A stretch of DNA of 42,437 nucleotides from Thermoleophilia bacterium. Its GTDB lineage: Bacteria; Actinomycetota; Thermoleophilia; Solirubrobacterales; 70-9. The stretch lies in assembly GCA_016650125.1 (NCBI GenBank), contig JAENWT010000020.1:1-42437 (forward strand), written 5' to 3'. Each line of letters opens with the position of its first letter. The first letter of the stretch is position 1. Positions 17,159 to 25,164 of the stretch are shown here, piece by piece. The translations under genes and the position numbers were made by a program. The notes under the pieces are model-generated. The model ran no database searches, had not been told where the DNA came from, and saw only the letters and a list, made by a program, of their open reading frames with translations.

Positions 17159-17206
17159 GTTCTTTGCCGCGTTGTGGTCCCATATGCACTAAACGCGGCA
17201 AAGAAC
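17159..17206. repeat. Perfect 15-bp inverted repeat with 18-nt loop
   Basis: GTTCTTTGCCGCGTT (17159-17173) and AACGCGGCAAAGAAC (17192-17206) are exact reverse complements. No T-run follows on either side, so it is not a standard terminator. It lies downstream of both convergent genes. Confidence 0.7.
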
Positions 17207-17219
17207 CCGCCCCTGCGGC

Positions 17220-17256
17220 AAGTCGGGGATTATCCCTGACTTTCGGGATCTCGACG
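17220..17256. repeat. Palindromic repeat with conserved flank, copy 1
   Basis: A 23-base palindrome centred on GGGATTATCCC, with outer arms AAGTC and GACTT. It runs directly into the 19-base block GACTTTCGGGATCTCGACG, which recurs exactly at 36478-36496. The copy there has changed arm bases but kept most of the symmetry. It could be a protein-binding site or a hairpin. Confidence 0.6.
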
Positions 17257-17267
17257 GCCCGGAGACA

Positions 17268-17564
17268 TCAGCGGGGCGGCATCCGGGTGTCGGACGGGTC
17301 GGGCAGATAGAGGTCCGTGCCGCACCTCGGGCAGACCTGGACGTAGAGCTTCAGGATCTTGTGGCAATTCGGGCACTGGCGTTCCGGCTCTTCGATTTCG
17401 TTGCGGTAGAGGATGACCGCGACCAGGCCGAGCACGGGGATCACTGAGCCAACCAGGAACCAGATGAAGAAGGATCCGCCCTTGGCGCGGCCGATTATTC
17501 CGGTCGCGATGCCGAAGAGTATTGCCAGGAAGACCCATTCGAAACCCATGGGTTCATTGTCCAT
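17268..17564 (-). CDS. Small membrane protein with C-terminal zinc ribbon
   Basis: A 98-aa protein with two hydrophobic segments (WVFLAILFGIATGIIG and FFIWFLVGSVIPVLGLVAVIL), then a four-cysteine zinc ribbon (CPNCHKILKLYVQVCPRCG) and a short proline-rich tail. The ribbon would face the cytoplasm if the N-terminus does. Function unknown; such proteins are common in actinobacteria. ATG at 17564 is taken as the start, with TTG at 17570 and ATG at 17549 as alternatives. It is divergent from the DUF1800 gene across about 75 bp. Confidence 0.7.
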   Translation of the reverse strand: MDNEPMGFEWVFLAILFGIATGIIGRAKGGSFFIWFLVGSVIPVLGLVAVILYRNEIEEPERQCPNCHKILKLYVQVCPRCGTDLYLPDPSDTRMPPR

Positions 17565-17640
17565 GATCAAGCCATTTACCGGCCTTCATGGCAGGTGACT
17601 TGACTGATCGTGGAGAATATGGCTCGGGGAATATTCGAAT

Positions 17641-19206
17641 TTGGTTGGGGTGGGTTTGAAGGCAGGTCAGAAAACCGGCAGACGAGGGGTCAGGGTCTAT
17701 TGCCGTAAGCGGTGGGTCGACTCCGGCGAAGGTGTCGTGCGCAAGCGCACCAAGGTCATCCGGATCAAGGGCGGGCGCCGCAAGCCGCCGCGTAAGGATC
17801 CCGGTCCCCGGCCCCTGCCGCGCCCGCAGCATCCGCACAAGCCGGCCCCGCCGCAGCCCTTCGGCGTCTACAAGGGCGAGTTTGGCCGACTCCAGGCGAC
17901 CCGCCTGCTGAACCGTGCCGGCTTCGGCCCGGCGCCCGGCCAGGCCGAGAAGCTGGCCCGCATGAGCATGAAGGACGCCGTACTCTCGCTGACCCGCCCC
18001 AAGGGCAAAGCGAAGCTGATCGGCGCCGAACCGGTCGACGGCGACGGCCTGCCGCTGGCCCCCGCCGACAACTGGGGACACGACCACCTCTGGTGGCTCG
18101 ACCGCATGGTCCGCACCAACCAGCCTTTCGCCGAGCGCATGGCCCTGGTCTTCCATGACTGGTTCGCCACCTCGAACGAAGCCGTCTCCCAGCAACAGCA
18201 GATGATGGACCAGTACCAGACGATCAAGTCGCACGTGAACGGGTCCTTCGACGACCTGCTGCTCGCATTGACGAAGGATCCGGCGATGCTCCAGTGGCTG
18301 GACGGCGCCAGTAACAACAAGTGGTCGCCGAACGAGAACTACGCCCGGGAAATGATGGAGCTCTTCACCCTCGGCGCCGACCGCGGGGCCTACTCCGAGG
18401 ATGACATTCGCGAACAGGCCCGCGCCCTGACCGGCTGGACCTACGACTGGAATGACGATCAGGGTGCGATCAACTTCCGCTTCGACCCCGAAGCCTTCGA
18501 CGACGAACCGAAGACGGTCTTCGGCAAGCGAGGGAACTGGGACTGGCAGGACGCCTGTCGCTTCGCCTACGAACACGAGCTCCACGCCAGCTTCTTCGTC
18601 GAGAAGCTCTGGAGCTACTTCGTCCCCGCCGCCCCGAGCAAGAGCACCAAACGGGCGCTGGTCCAGAAGTACCTGAAGAACGGCCGGAAGATCCGCCCCG
18701 TGGTCGAGGCGATCCTGATGCACCCCGATTTCTACCGGGGCCCGGCGATGGTCAAGCCGCCGGTCGTCTTCGCCGCCGGCCTCATGCGGGCGCTGAAGCT
18801 GACGATCACGACCGAGGACTGGACCTGGCTGAGCTCCTCGGCCGGCCAGCAGCTCTTCCTGCCGCCCAACGTCTCCGGCTGGGACGACGACCGCTGGCTC
18901 GACACCTCGACCACCCGGGCCCGCTGGCTGATGGTCACCGTCGCCCTCGAAGACAGGGCCGCTGACGCCTGGGACGAGGACAACCCCTACAAGACCACCG
19001 AAAACACGCGAGAGGCCCTCAATCGAGCCCTCGCGACCTACGGCTGGCCCGCTCTGAGGGCCGAGCACCAGCGCGAGCTGGTCTCGCTCTCGAACCGGGT
19101 CCACGGGCAGATCACCGAGGAATGGCAGGAAGGGCCTTACCGGGCCCTCCGCCAGAACGCCCTGCTCCAGCTGATCGCCGTCTCCCCCGACGTGCAACTC
19201 TCATGA
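17641..19206 (+). CDS. DUF1800 family protein
   Basis: A 521-aa protein of the DUF1800 family. Visible marks are RLLNRAGFGPAPGQ, MALVFHDWFATS, the signature NENYAREMMELFTLG, ALTGWTYDW, MHPDFYRG and PPNVSGWDDDRW. Residues 1-75 are rich in Arg, Lys and Pro with no clear signal peptide. The start is uncertain (TTG 17641, GTG 17650 or TTG 17656). The ATGA overlap with the DUF1501 gene shows tight coupling, the usual arrangement of this pair. The proteins are thought to act outside or at the membrane, but the biochemical role is not established. Confidence 0.85.
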   Translation: MVGVGLKAGQKTGRRGVRVYCRKRWVDSGEGVVRKRTKVIRIKGGRRKPPRKDPGPRPLPRPQHPHKPAPPQPFGVYKGEFGRLQATRLLNRAGFGPAPGQAEKLARMSMKDAVLSLTRPKGKAKLIGAEPVDGDGLPLAPADNWGHDHLWWLDRMVRTNQPFAERMALVFHDWFATSNEAVSQQQQMMDQYQTIKSHVNGSFDDLLLALTKDPAMLQWLDGASNNKWSPNENYAREMMELFTLGADRGAYSEDDIREQARALTGWTYDWNDDQGAINFRFDPEAFDDEPKTVFGKRGNWDWQDACRFAYEHELHASFFVEKLWSYFVPAAPSKSTKRALVQKYLKNGRKIRPVVEAILMHPDFYRGPAMVKPPVVFAAGLMRALKLTITTEDWTWLSSSAGQQLFLPPNVSGWDDDRWLDTSTTRARWLMVTVALEDRAADAWDEDNPYKTTENTREALNRALATYGWPALRAEHQRELVSLSNRVHGQITEEWQEGPYRALRQNALLQLIAVSPDVQLS

Positions 19207-20555
19207 GCCACGACTGCTGCAATAACTACACGCGCTCCCAGCTCCTGCGGGACGCCGCCGCCCAGGCCGGCCAGGGCCTGCCGGTCATCGAGACAGGCAT
19301 GCCGCTGCCGGCCGGCACCGGCCTCACCCGGCGCCGCTTCCTTGCCGGCGCGACCGGACTCGCACTATCGGTCTACGGCGCCTCGAAGCTGCCGTTCTCG
19401 ATCTTCGACGAAGGCATCGCCCAGGCGGCGCAGTCCGACCGGGTGATCGTCTCGATCTTCCTCGATGGTGGTGCCGACGCGCTCAGCATCCTCGCGCCGA
19501 CCGGCCATCCGCGCTACTACGACCTGCGGCCGAACCTGGCCCTGAGCCCGGAGAGCGGCACCGCCTTCAGCGAGGACCCGAGCCTTCGCTGGCATCCGGC
19601 CGCCGCCGGCCTCAGCCAGCTCCACGGCGAAGGCAAGGTCACGGTGCTGCCGGCGATCGGCTACGACAGCCCGAACCAGTCCCACTTCACCTCCCGCCAT
19701 TTCTGGGAAGTCGGCGAGCTCGATACGAACGGCATGACCGGCTGGCTCGGCCGCTACCTCGACCACGTCGGCAGCGACGTCAATCCCCTCCAGGGCCTCT
19801 CCCTGAGCGGCACCCTCTCCCCCGCGCTGGCCACGGCCGAGAAACCCGTCGCGGCAGTCGACGGGGTCACCGACTACGACCTCTGGTCACACGTCGACGA
19901 TCCGGTCAGCCGGGAACTCTTCCGCAGCTTCAAACGCATGGGCTCCTTCCGGTCGGACTCGCCGGCGCTCGAGCAGAGCCGCCGCGCGATCGGTAGCACC
20001 AACATCGTGCGGGAGTCGCTCGAAGGATTCGACGAATTCAAGTCGCCGGTGGTCTACCCCGAAGACAGCTATCTCGCCCGGCAGCTCTCCGGCCTCGGCG
20101 CCCTGCTCGGCGCCGGCATGCCGCTTCATATCGTTTCGGTGAATGCCGACGGCGGCTACGACACCCACTCCGACCAGGCCACAGAGCTCGAAGGAAACCT
20201 CAAGTCGACCTGCGACTCGATCCTCGCCTTCCAGCGCGACCTCGAGAAGCGCGGCCTCCAGGACCGGGTGCTGATCGAGATGTGGAGCGAGTTCGGCCGG
20301 CGTCCGGAAGAGAACTCGTCCGGCACCGATCACGGCGCCGCCGGAGCCGCCTTCATCATCGGAAGCTTGGCCAACGGGCACATGGTCGGCGAGTTCCCCG
20401 GGCTGACCAAGCTCGACGAGGACGACAACCTCCGCCACACCAGCGACTTCCGGTCCATGTACTGCTCACTGCTCGAGCAGTGGCTGGGCCAGGATGCGAC
20501 CCCGATCATCCCCGGCGCCTCCAAGCTGGTGCGGCCAAAGCTGGTGCGGGCTTGA
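19203..20555 (+). CDS. DUF1501 family protein with Tat signal
   Basis: A 450-aa protein with a twin-arginine signal: LTRRRFLAGATGLALSVYGA at residues 41-60. It is thus likely exported folded. DUF1501 proteins are related to the alkaline phosphatase/sulfatase fold. Visible marks are SIFLDGGADALSIL, the YDSPNQSHFTSRHFWE block, NADGGYDTHSDQ and WSEFGRRPEENSSGTDHG, the last three holding His and Asp residues that could bind metal. ATG at 19203 overlaps the DUF1800 stop; the upstream open frame is a shadow. Its own stop overlaps the start of a cupredoxin gene. Substrate unknown. Confidence 0.87.
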   Translation: MSHDCCNNYTRSQLLRDAAAQAGQGLPVIETGMPLPAGTGLTRRRFLAGATGLALSVYGASKLPFSIFDEGIAQAAQSDRVIVSIFLDGGADALSILAPTGHPRYYDLRPNLALSPESGTAFSEDPSLRWHPAAAGLSQLHGEGKVTVLPAIGYDSPNQSHFTSRHFWEVGELDTNGMTGWLGRYLDHVGSDVNPLQGLSLSGTLSPALATAEKPVAAVDGVTDYDLWSHVDDPVSRELFRSFKRMGSFRSDSPALEQSRRAIGSTNIVRESLEGFDEFKSPVVYPEDSYLARQLSGLGALLGAGMPLHIVSVNADGGYDTHSDQATELEGNLKSTCDSILAFQRDLEKRGLQDRVLIEMWSEFGRRPEENSSGTDHGAAGAAFIIGSLANGHMVGEFPGLTKLDEDDNLRHTSDFRSMYCSLLEQWLGQDATPIIPGASKLVRPKLVRA

Positions 20556-21061
20556 TCCGGAGGGCCGCATTGCCCCTCGGCCTCCTGCTGCTGGCCGCCT
20601 GCCTCCTCACGCCGACCGCCGGCGCGACCGATGTCGCCGCGACCAGCGCCGCGAAGTGCACCTACAAGTGGAAGAAGAAACGCATCGTCAAGTACGTGAA
20701 GCGCCACGGCAAGAAGAAGCGCATTGTCAGGATCAGGAAGTACCGGGTCTGTGTCCCGGTCGAGCCGGCGCCTCCGGCCAGGCTCGGGGTCAAGGCCTAT
20801 GAATACGGATTCACTCTCAGCCGCACCAGCCTGGCCGCCGGGGACACCGTGGTCGAACTCAGCAACCGTGGCGAAGACGAGCACAACCTCCACATCCAGA
20901 AGGTCTCTGGTGGAACGGAAACCGTCATCCCGGACACGGCGCCATCAACCTATGACCGCGCCAGGTTCACCACGCAGCCCGGCACCTACCGTCTCTGGTG
21001 CTCGCTGCCGACCCACGCCGAACTCGGCATGGACACGACTTTCGTCGCCACCGGCGACTGA
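20552..21061 (+). CDS. Secreted cupredoxin-like copper protein
   Basis: A 169-aa exported protein. The N-terminus has a hydrophobic segment ending in LLLLAAC, a possible lipobox at Cys17. A lysine/arginine-rich stretch (KWKKKRIVKYVKRHGKKKR) follows at residues 39-57. The C-terminal half is a plastocyanin/azurin-type domain. EDEHNLHI gives one copper His, and Cys150, His155 and Met160 (WCSLPTHAELGM) complete a type 1 copper site. It probably carries electrons or binds copper at the cell surface. The TTG start at 20552 overlaps the DUF1501 stop (TTGA), so it is the third gene of that operon. It converges with the NADH dehydrogenase gene. Confidence 0.8.
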   Translation: MIRRAALPLGLLLLAACLLTPTAGATDVAATSAAKCTYKWKKKRIVKYVKRHGKKKRIVRIRKYRVCVPVEPAPPARLGVKAYEYGFTLSRTSLAAGDTVVELSNRGEDEHNLHIQKVSGGTETVIPDTAPSTYDRARFTTQPGTYRLWCSLPTHAELGMDTTFVATGD

Positions 21062-21075
21062 CTCACCGGTAGCCG

Positions 21076-22389
21076 CTATTCGATCGGGCGGTGGGACCCG
21101 CCGTGCTCGTACTGCTCGGGGCCGAGGCGCGCGGGGCGGCCGATCGATCCGACCTCCGCCAGGTCGCGGGAGAACGGCAGGCTCGCGGTCCAGTCGATGA
21201 CCGCCCTGACCTTCCGGGACAGTCCCGGGATCTGGCTCATGTGGTACGAACGGGCCATCCACCAGGCGGGGAAACCGCGGAACTTGAAGTTGCCGATTTT
21301 GCCGACGGCCTTGTAGCGGCCGAGGTTGACGAAGGCCGCTCCGCCGCGATAGTCGAAAGTCTTTGCGGCACCGATCCCGACCGAGGCGGCGATGTTGGCC
21401 GCGACGACCGGGGCCTGGCGAACCGCATGCTGTGCTGTCGGTGGGCAGAGTCCGCCGGTCGGGTCGGGCACCGCCGCCGCGTCACCGAGTGCCCAGACTC
21501 CGGGCATGCCTTCAACCGCAAGGCTGGAGTCGACGATGACCTTGCCGCTTTCATCGAGCGGCACGGCCAGATTCTTGAGGCTCGGATGCGGCACGACGCC
21601 GGCGGTCCAGACCAGGGTGCGGGTGGGAATGACCTCTCCCGTGGAGATCGTCGCCGTCGTAGCGGTGACTTCACTCAGGGTGGTGCTCATCCGGATGTCG
21701 ATGCCCCGGCCCCGGAGTTCACGGACCGCGTAGTCGGCAAGGCTCTGGTCGACTTCCGGCAGGACGCGGTCTTTTGCTTCGACCAGCACCCAGCGCATGC
21801 CGTGGAGACGCGCCCTCGGATAGTGCTGCATCGCGTCGGCCGCGAAATCCTGCAGCTCGGCCAGCGCTTCGAGTCCGGAATAGCCGCCCCCGACGAAGAC
21901 GTAAGTCAGGAGCTGGTCGCGCAAAGCCGCGTCTTCGGTCGAGTTGGCCTGCTCGAGCGTGTCGATCACGTGGTTTCGCAAATAGATCGCGTCGGCCAGG
22001 CCCTTGAACCCGACTGCGTGCTCACTCAGGCCGGGGATCGGGAGAAAGCGGGAGATCGAACCGGGCGCCAGGACGAGGTGGTCGTACGGCACCGTCTCGT
22101 TCTCCCCGGCATGGTCGTGCAGGCGGACCGTCTTGTTCCCGGGATCGTGGGCATCGATCACGCCGAGGCGCAGATTGGCCCTGTGAATGATGTCGCGCAG
22201 CGGCGTGACCACGTGCCGCGGCTCCAGTGTCCCCGCGGCAGCTTCGGGCAGAAATGGCGTGTACAGGGCGAAGTTGACGTCGTTGACCAGGCTGAGCCGG
22301 GCCGACTGCCGCGGCAGAACCTTCTCCAGATGGCGAGCCACATTGGCCCCCGCAAACCCACCACCGGCAATGACGATATTCCAAGCCAT
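21076..22389 (-). CDS. Type II NADH dehydrogenase (NDH-2)
   Basis: A 437-aa single-subunit flavoprotein that passes electrons from NADH to membrane quinone without proton pumping. Two dinucleotide-binding motifs are visible: FAD near the N-terminus (IVIAGGGFAGANVARHL) and NADH in the middle (VFVGGGYSGLEALAEL). TLVWTAGVVPHP, GVWALGDAAAVPD and CPPTAQHAVRQA follow, and the C-terminus contains the amphipathic region that attaches such enzymes to the membrane. The quinone would be menaquinone, given the men cluster. ATG at 22389 lies six bases after a near-perfect -10 box, so the message is predicted leaderless. A more general pyridine nucleotide-disulfide oxidoreductase is possible but less likely. 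Confidence 0.87.
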   Translation of the reverse strand: MAWNIVIAGGGFAGANVARHLEKVLPRQSARLSLVNDVNFALYTPFLPEAAAGTLEPRHVVTPLRDIIHRANLRLGVIDAHDPGNKTVRLHDHAGENETVPYDHLVLAPGSISRFLPIPGLSEHAVGFKGLADAIYLRNHVIDTLEQANSTEDAALRDQLLTYVFVGGGYSGLEALAELQDFAADAMQHYPRARLHGMRWVLVEAKDRVLPEVDQSLADYAVRELRGRGIDIRMSTTLSEVTATTATISTGEVIPTRTLVWTAGVVPHPSLKNLAVPLDESGKVIVDSSLAVEGMPGVWALGDAAAVPDPTGGLCPPTAQHAVRQAPVVAANIAASVGIGAAKTFDYRGGAAFVNLGRYKAVGKIGNFKFRGFPAWWMARSYHMSQIPGLSRKVRAVIDWTASLPFSRDLAEVGSIGRPARLGPEQYEHGGSHRPIE

Positions 22390-22395
22390 GAACCG

Positions 22396-22424
22396 ATTAT
22401 AGGGCTAGTAACAAAGTGTCACAA
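22396..22424 (-). promoter_or_regulatory. Predicted leaderless promoter of the NDH-2 gene
   Basis: On the minus strand TTGTGA (22424-22419), a 17-base spacer and TATAAT (22401-22396) form a strong sigma-70-type promoter. Only six bases separate TATAAT from the ATG, so transcription should begin at or next to the start codon. Confidence 0.7.
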
Positions 22425-22449
22425 TCTCATGTCCGCCACACGCTTGCAC

Positions 22450-22455
22450 TACGAT
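22450..22455 (+). promoter_or_regulatory. Predicted -10 box of the protease gene
   Basis: TACGAT ends six bases before the ATG at 22462, the same spacing as for the divergent NDH-2 gene, which suggests another leaderless message. No clear -35 box is visible. Confidence 0.45.
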
Positions 22456-22461
22456 TGACCG

Positions 22462-23709
22462 ATGCCTACGAATCGCAGGGACGGCTTCGGCCGATCGGGT
22501 GTCATCTGGCCCTGCGCCGGGGCACTGATTGCCGCCTTCGTACTTTTCATGGGTCTCTGGCAGGCCCAGCCCGCCGGCGCCGCACCAGCGGTCTCCGAGC
22601 ATTCAGTGACTGCTGATCCCGACGTCGTTGCCGACAGCTGGAGCCGCCAGGACCTGCTCTCCGCCAAGCCGGCCCCGATGCCGACGCCACCCGAAGCCTC
22701 CTTCGACGTGCCCGACTTCGACGCGGGTGTCTCGGCGAGCACGGGCCCCTTCTACCCCCCGGATCCGACCACGCTGCCCGAGCGGTTCCAGGGCAAGGTG
22801 TTCTTCGACCTCGGTGACAACCGATACCAGTGCTCCGGCACGCTGGTCAGCTCCCGGAACGGCAACGTCGTCTACACCGCGGGCCACTGCGTCTGGGACG
22901 TCGAGACCCAGCAGTGGGTCCGGAACTTCGTCTTCATCCCGGGATACAGCAACGGAACGTCCCCGTTCGAGGCCTATGTCGCGACCACGCTGTCGGCGCC
23001 GAACGGCTACACCAGCGCCGGCAACTTCAGTTACGACATCGGCATGGCCACGGTCGACGGCGACCCGCAGGCTGACCTCGGTGGCTCCCGCCAGATCGCG
23101 TTCAACCTCGATCCCTACCGCCGCAAGTACACGCTGTACGGCTACCCGGCCGAGCCCGATCCGCCCTATGACGGCCAGACCCTGGTCGGCTGCGACTCAC
23201 AGGTGGCACTCCGTGACGCCGGCATCCCCCAGACGATGGGCGTGACGCCCTGCGACATGCGGCAGGGAACCAGCGGCGGCGGCTGGATCACCGACGGCAA
23301 CTACCTCAACTCGGTGACGAGCTACACCTACTGCGAGACCAACTCCAGTCTCTGCGAACTTCTGTGGGGTCCGTACTTCTCGAACGCGGCCAAGTCCCTC
23401 TACACGAGCGAGGCCGCGGGCGGCTCGGTCGCTCCGACCCTCAAAGTGAAGTTCTCGCCGCCGAAGGTCGTCCGGAAGCGCCGGGTCCTGTTCAAGTTCG
23501 CCGGCGCGGGATCCACACCAGTCCACTTCCAGTGCCGCCTCGACAGCCGGTCATTCAGCAAGTGCGCCGCACGCACTCTTGTCGTGAATCTGACCGCGGG
23601 CCGTCACGTGTTCCGGGTGCGCTCGGCCGACCAGACCGGTCACAAGAGTGACAAGACGATCAAGAAGTCATTCCGGGTCATCCTCAAGAAGAAGAAACAG
23701 CGGCGCTGA
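22462..23709 (+). CDS. Secreted trypsin-like serine protease
   Basis: A 415-aa exported protein. The signal peptide covers about residues 1-41 (hydrophobic core GALIAAFVLFMGLW, cleavage near AGA-AP). The chymotrypsin-fold triad is visible: His142 in YTAGHCV, Asp192 in SYDIGMATV and Ser271 in QGTSGGGW. From about residue 325 a separate beta domain follows (FKFAGAGSTPVHFQCRLD, HVFRVRSADQTGHKS), a Cys-containing module common at the end of secreted actinobacterial proteins, then a lysine-rich tail. It probably acts outside the cell or on the wall; the substrate is unknown. Its stop converges with gatB 15 bp away. Confidence 0.88.
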   Translation: MPTNRRDGFGRSGVIWPCAGALIAAFVLFMGLWQAQPAGAAPAVSEHSVTADPDVVADSWSRQDLLSAKPAPMPTPPEASFDVPDFDAGVSASTGPFYPPDPTTLPERFQGKVFFDLGDNRYQCSGTLVSSRNGNVVYTAGHCVWDVETQQWVRNFVFIPGYSNGTSPFEAYVATTLSAPNGYTSAGNFSYDIGMATVDGDPQADLGGSRQIAFNLDPYRRKYTLYGYPAEPDPPYDGQTLVGCDSQVALRDAGIPQTMGVTPCDMRQGTSGGGWITDGNYLNSVTSYTYCETNSSLCELLWGPYFSNAAKSLYTSEAAGGSVAPTLKVKFSPPKVVRKRRVLFKFAGAGSTPVHFQCRLDSRSFSKCAARTLVVNLTAGRHVFRVRSADQTGHKSDKTIKKSFRVILKKKKQRR

Positions 23710-23724
23710 CCGGGCGCAAGGGCC

Positions 23725-25164
23725 TCAGAGCCCGAGGTGCCGGCGCAACAGGCGGGTGACTTCGCCGCCGTCGGCCCGACCCTTCGTTTCTTTCATCACG
23801 GCGCCGACCAGGGCACCGATCGCCTTCTCGTTGCCCGAGCGGACCTGCTCGGCCGGCTTCGGGTTGTTCTCGATCGCCGCCTCCACGATCGTTTCGAGCT
23901 CCCCCGAATCCGAGATCTGCTCGAGCCCCTGTTCCTCGACCACCGTGACCGGATCGGCACCATCGGCGACCATTGCTTCGAGCACCGATTTGCCGGACGA
24001 ATGGGAGATGCGTTTGCCGGCGACCATCAGCACCAGGCTGCCGAGCTGATCCGGGCTGACCTTCGATTCCGCTAGCGGCTGGTCCCCCTGCTTGCGCAAT
24101 TCGGCGGCGAATTCACCGGTGACCCAGTTGGCCGCGACCCGCGGCTCTATCCCCGGATCATGTCCGATTACGCCCTCAAAGAACTCCGCCCACTCGGTCT
24201 CGAAGGAGAGCAGCAGGGCGGCGCTGTCCTGGACGCCGAGCTCGTCGCGGTAACGGGCGGCCCGGGCGGCGGGAAGCTCGGGCAGCGCGTCCTGCGCCGC
24301 CTTGAGCATCGCTTCGGTCGGGACGATCGCGACCAGGTCGGGCTCCGGCATATACCGGTAGTCGTGCGACTCCTCTTTCGAGCGAAGGGAGTGGAGCTCA
24401 CCGGTCGAGGGGTCGAAGTGGAGTGTCTCCTGGACCACCCGGCCGCCAGAACCGATCAGTTCCTTCTGCCGCGCGATCTCCGCCTCGATCCCGCGTTCGA
24501 TGAACCGGAAGGAGTTCATGTTCTTCATTTCGGTCTTGGTGCCGAGCTCTGAGGTGCCGACCGGGCGGACCGACACGTTGGCGTCGCAGCGCAGGCTGCC
24601 CTCTTCCATGTTGACGTCGGAGACGCCGAGTTCCTTGACCGTGGCTCGAAGCAGCTGCCCCCACTCACGCACCTGCGCGCCACTCTTCAGGTCGGGTTCG
24701 GTGACGATCTCGACCAGGGGCGTTCCGCCGCGGTTGAAGTCCACCATCGACGAGTCGGAGCCCTGGATGCGCCCGCTCTCACCGACGTGGACCATCTTCG
24801 CCGCATCCTCTTCGAGATGGGCGCGATTGATGCGGACGTCGCCGAGGCGACCGCTGCCACAGATCGGGATTTCGAACTGGGTGATCTGGTACGCCTTGGG
24901 ATTGTCCGGATAGAAGTAGTTCTTGCGGTGGAAGATCGAACTCGGGGCGATCTCGCAATCGAGCGCGGCGCCGATCAGCAGGGCGTATTCGATCGCCTTG
25001 CGGTTCGGGACCGGCAGCACTCCGGGATGGGCCAGGCAGATCGGGCAGGTGTGGATGTTCGGATCGTCACCGAAAGAAAGCGGGCAACCGCAGAACATCT
25101 TGGTCTCGGTGGCGAGCTGCACGTGGATCTCGAGTCCGATCACCGCTTCGAGTTCTTCGGCCAT
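23725..25164 (-). CDS. gatB: Asp/Glu-tRNA(Asn/Gln) amidotransferase subunit B
   Basis: Kinase/tRNA-binding subunit of GatCAB, which activates the Glu or Asp carried on misacylated tRNA and uses ammonia from GatA to make Gln-tRNA or Asn-tRNA. It has 479 aa. Visible: IGLEIHVQL at the N-terminus; zinc ligands Cys25, Cys27, Cys40 and Cys43; KNYFYPDNPKAYQITQ; DFNRGGTPLVEIVTEPD; and EMKNMNSFRFIERGIE; then the C-terminal tRNA-binding helical and YqeY-like tail (GALVGAVMKETKGRADG). ATG at 25164 shares one base with the gatA stop. It is the last gene of the gatCAB operon. Confidence 0.97.
   Translation of the reverse strand: MAEELEAVIGLEIHVQLATETKMFCGCPLSFGDDPNIHTCPICLAHPGVLPVPNRKAIEYALLIGAALDCEIAPSSIFHRKNYFYPDNPKAYQITQFEIPICGSGRLGDVRINRAHLEEDAAKMVHVGESGRIQGSDSSMVDFNRGGTPLVEIVTEPDLKSGAQVREWGQLLRATVKELGVSDVNMEEGSLRCDANVSVRPVGTSELGTKTEMKNMNSFRFIERGIEAEIARQKELIGSGGRVVQETLHFDPSTGELHSLRSKEESHDYRYMPEPDLVAIVPTEAMLKAAQDALPELPAARAARYRDELGVQDSAALLLSFETEWAEFFEGVIGHDPGIEPRVAANWVTGEFAAELRKQGDQPLAESKVSPDQLGSLVLMVAGKRISHSSGKSVLEAMVADGADPVTVVEEQGLEQISDSGELETIVEAAIENNPKPAEQVRSGNEKAIGALVGAVMKETKGRADGGEVTRLLRRHLGL

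Larger units (their letters stand above)
16948..17267. other. Non-coding convergent intergenic stretch with structured repeats
   Basis: No gene. Between the convergent GT2 and zinc-ribbon genes lie a family-2 element (16955-17083), a perfect 15-bp hairpin (17159-17206) and a palindrome with conserved flank (17220-17256). The short minus-strand ORF over this region is dictated by the repeat; a similar peptide appears over the other copy only because the DNA is repeated. Confidence 0.75.

Noticed and set aside
16948-17267. CRISPR array or tRNA genes in the repeat-rich intergenic stretches
   Set aside because: The repeats are long, few and not regularly spaced. No cloverleaf with a CCA end or TTC-loop pattern is visible, and there are no cas genes.
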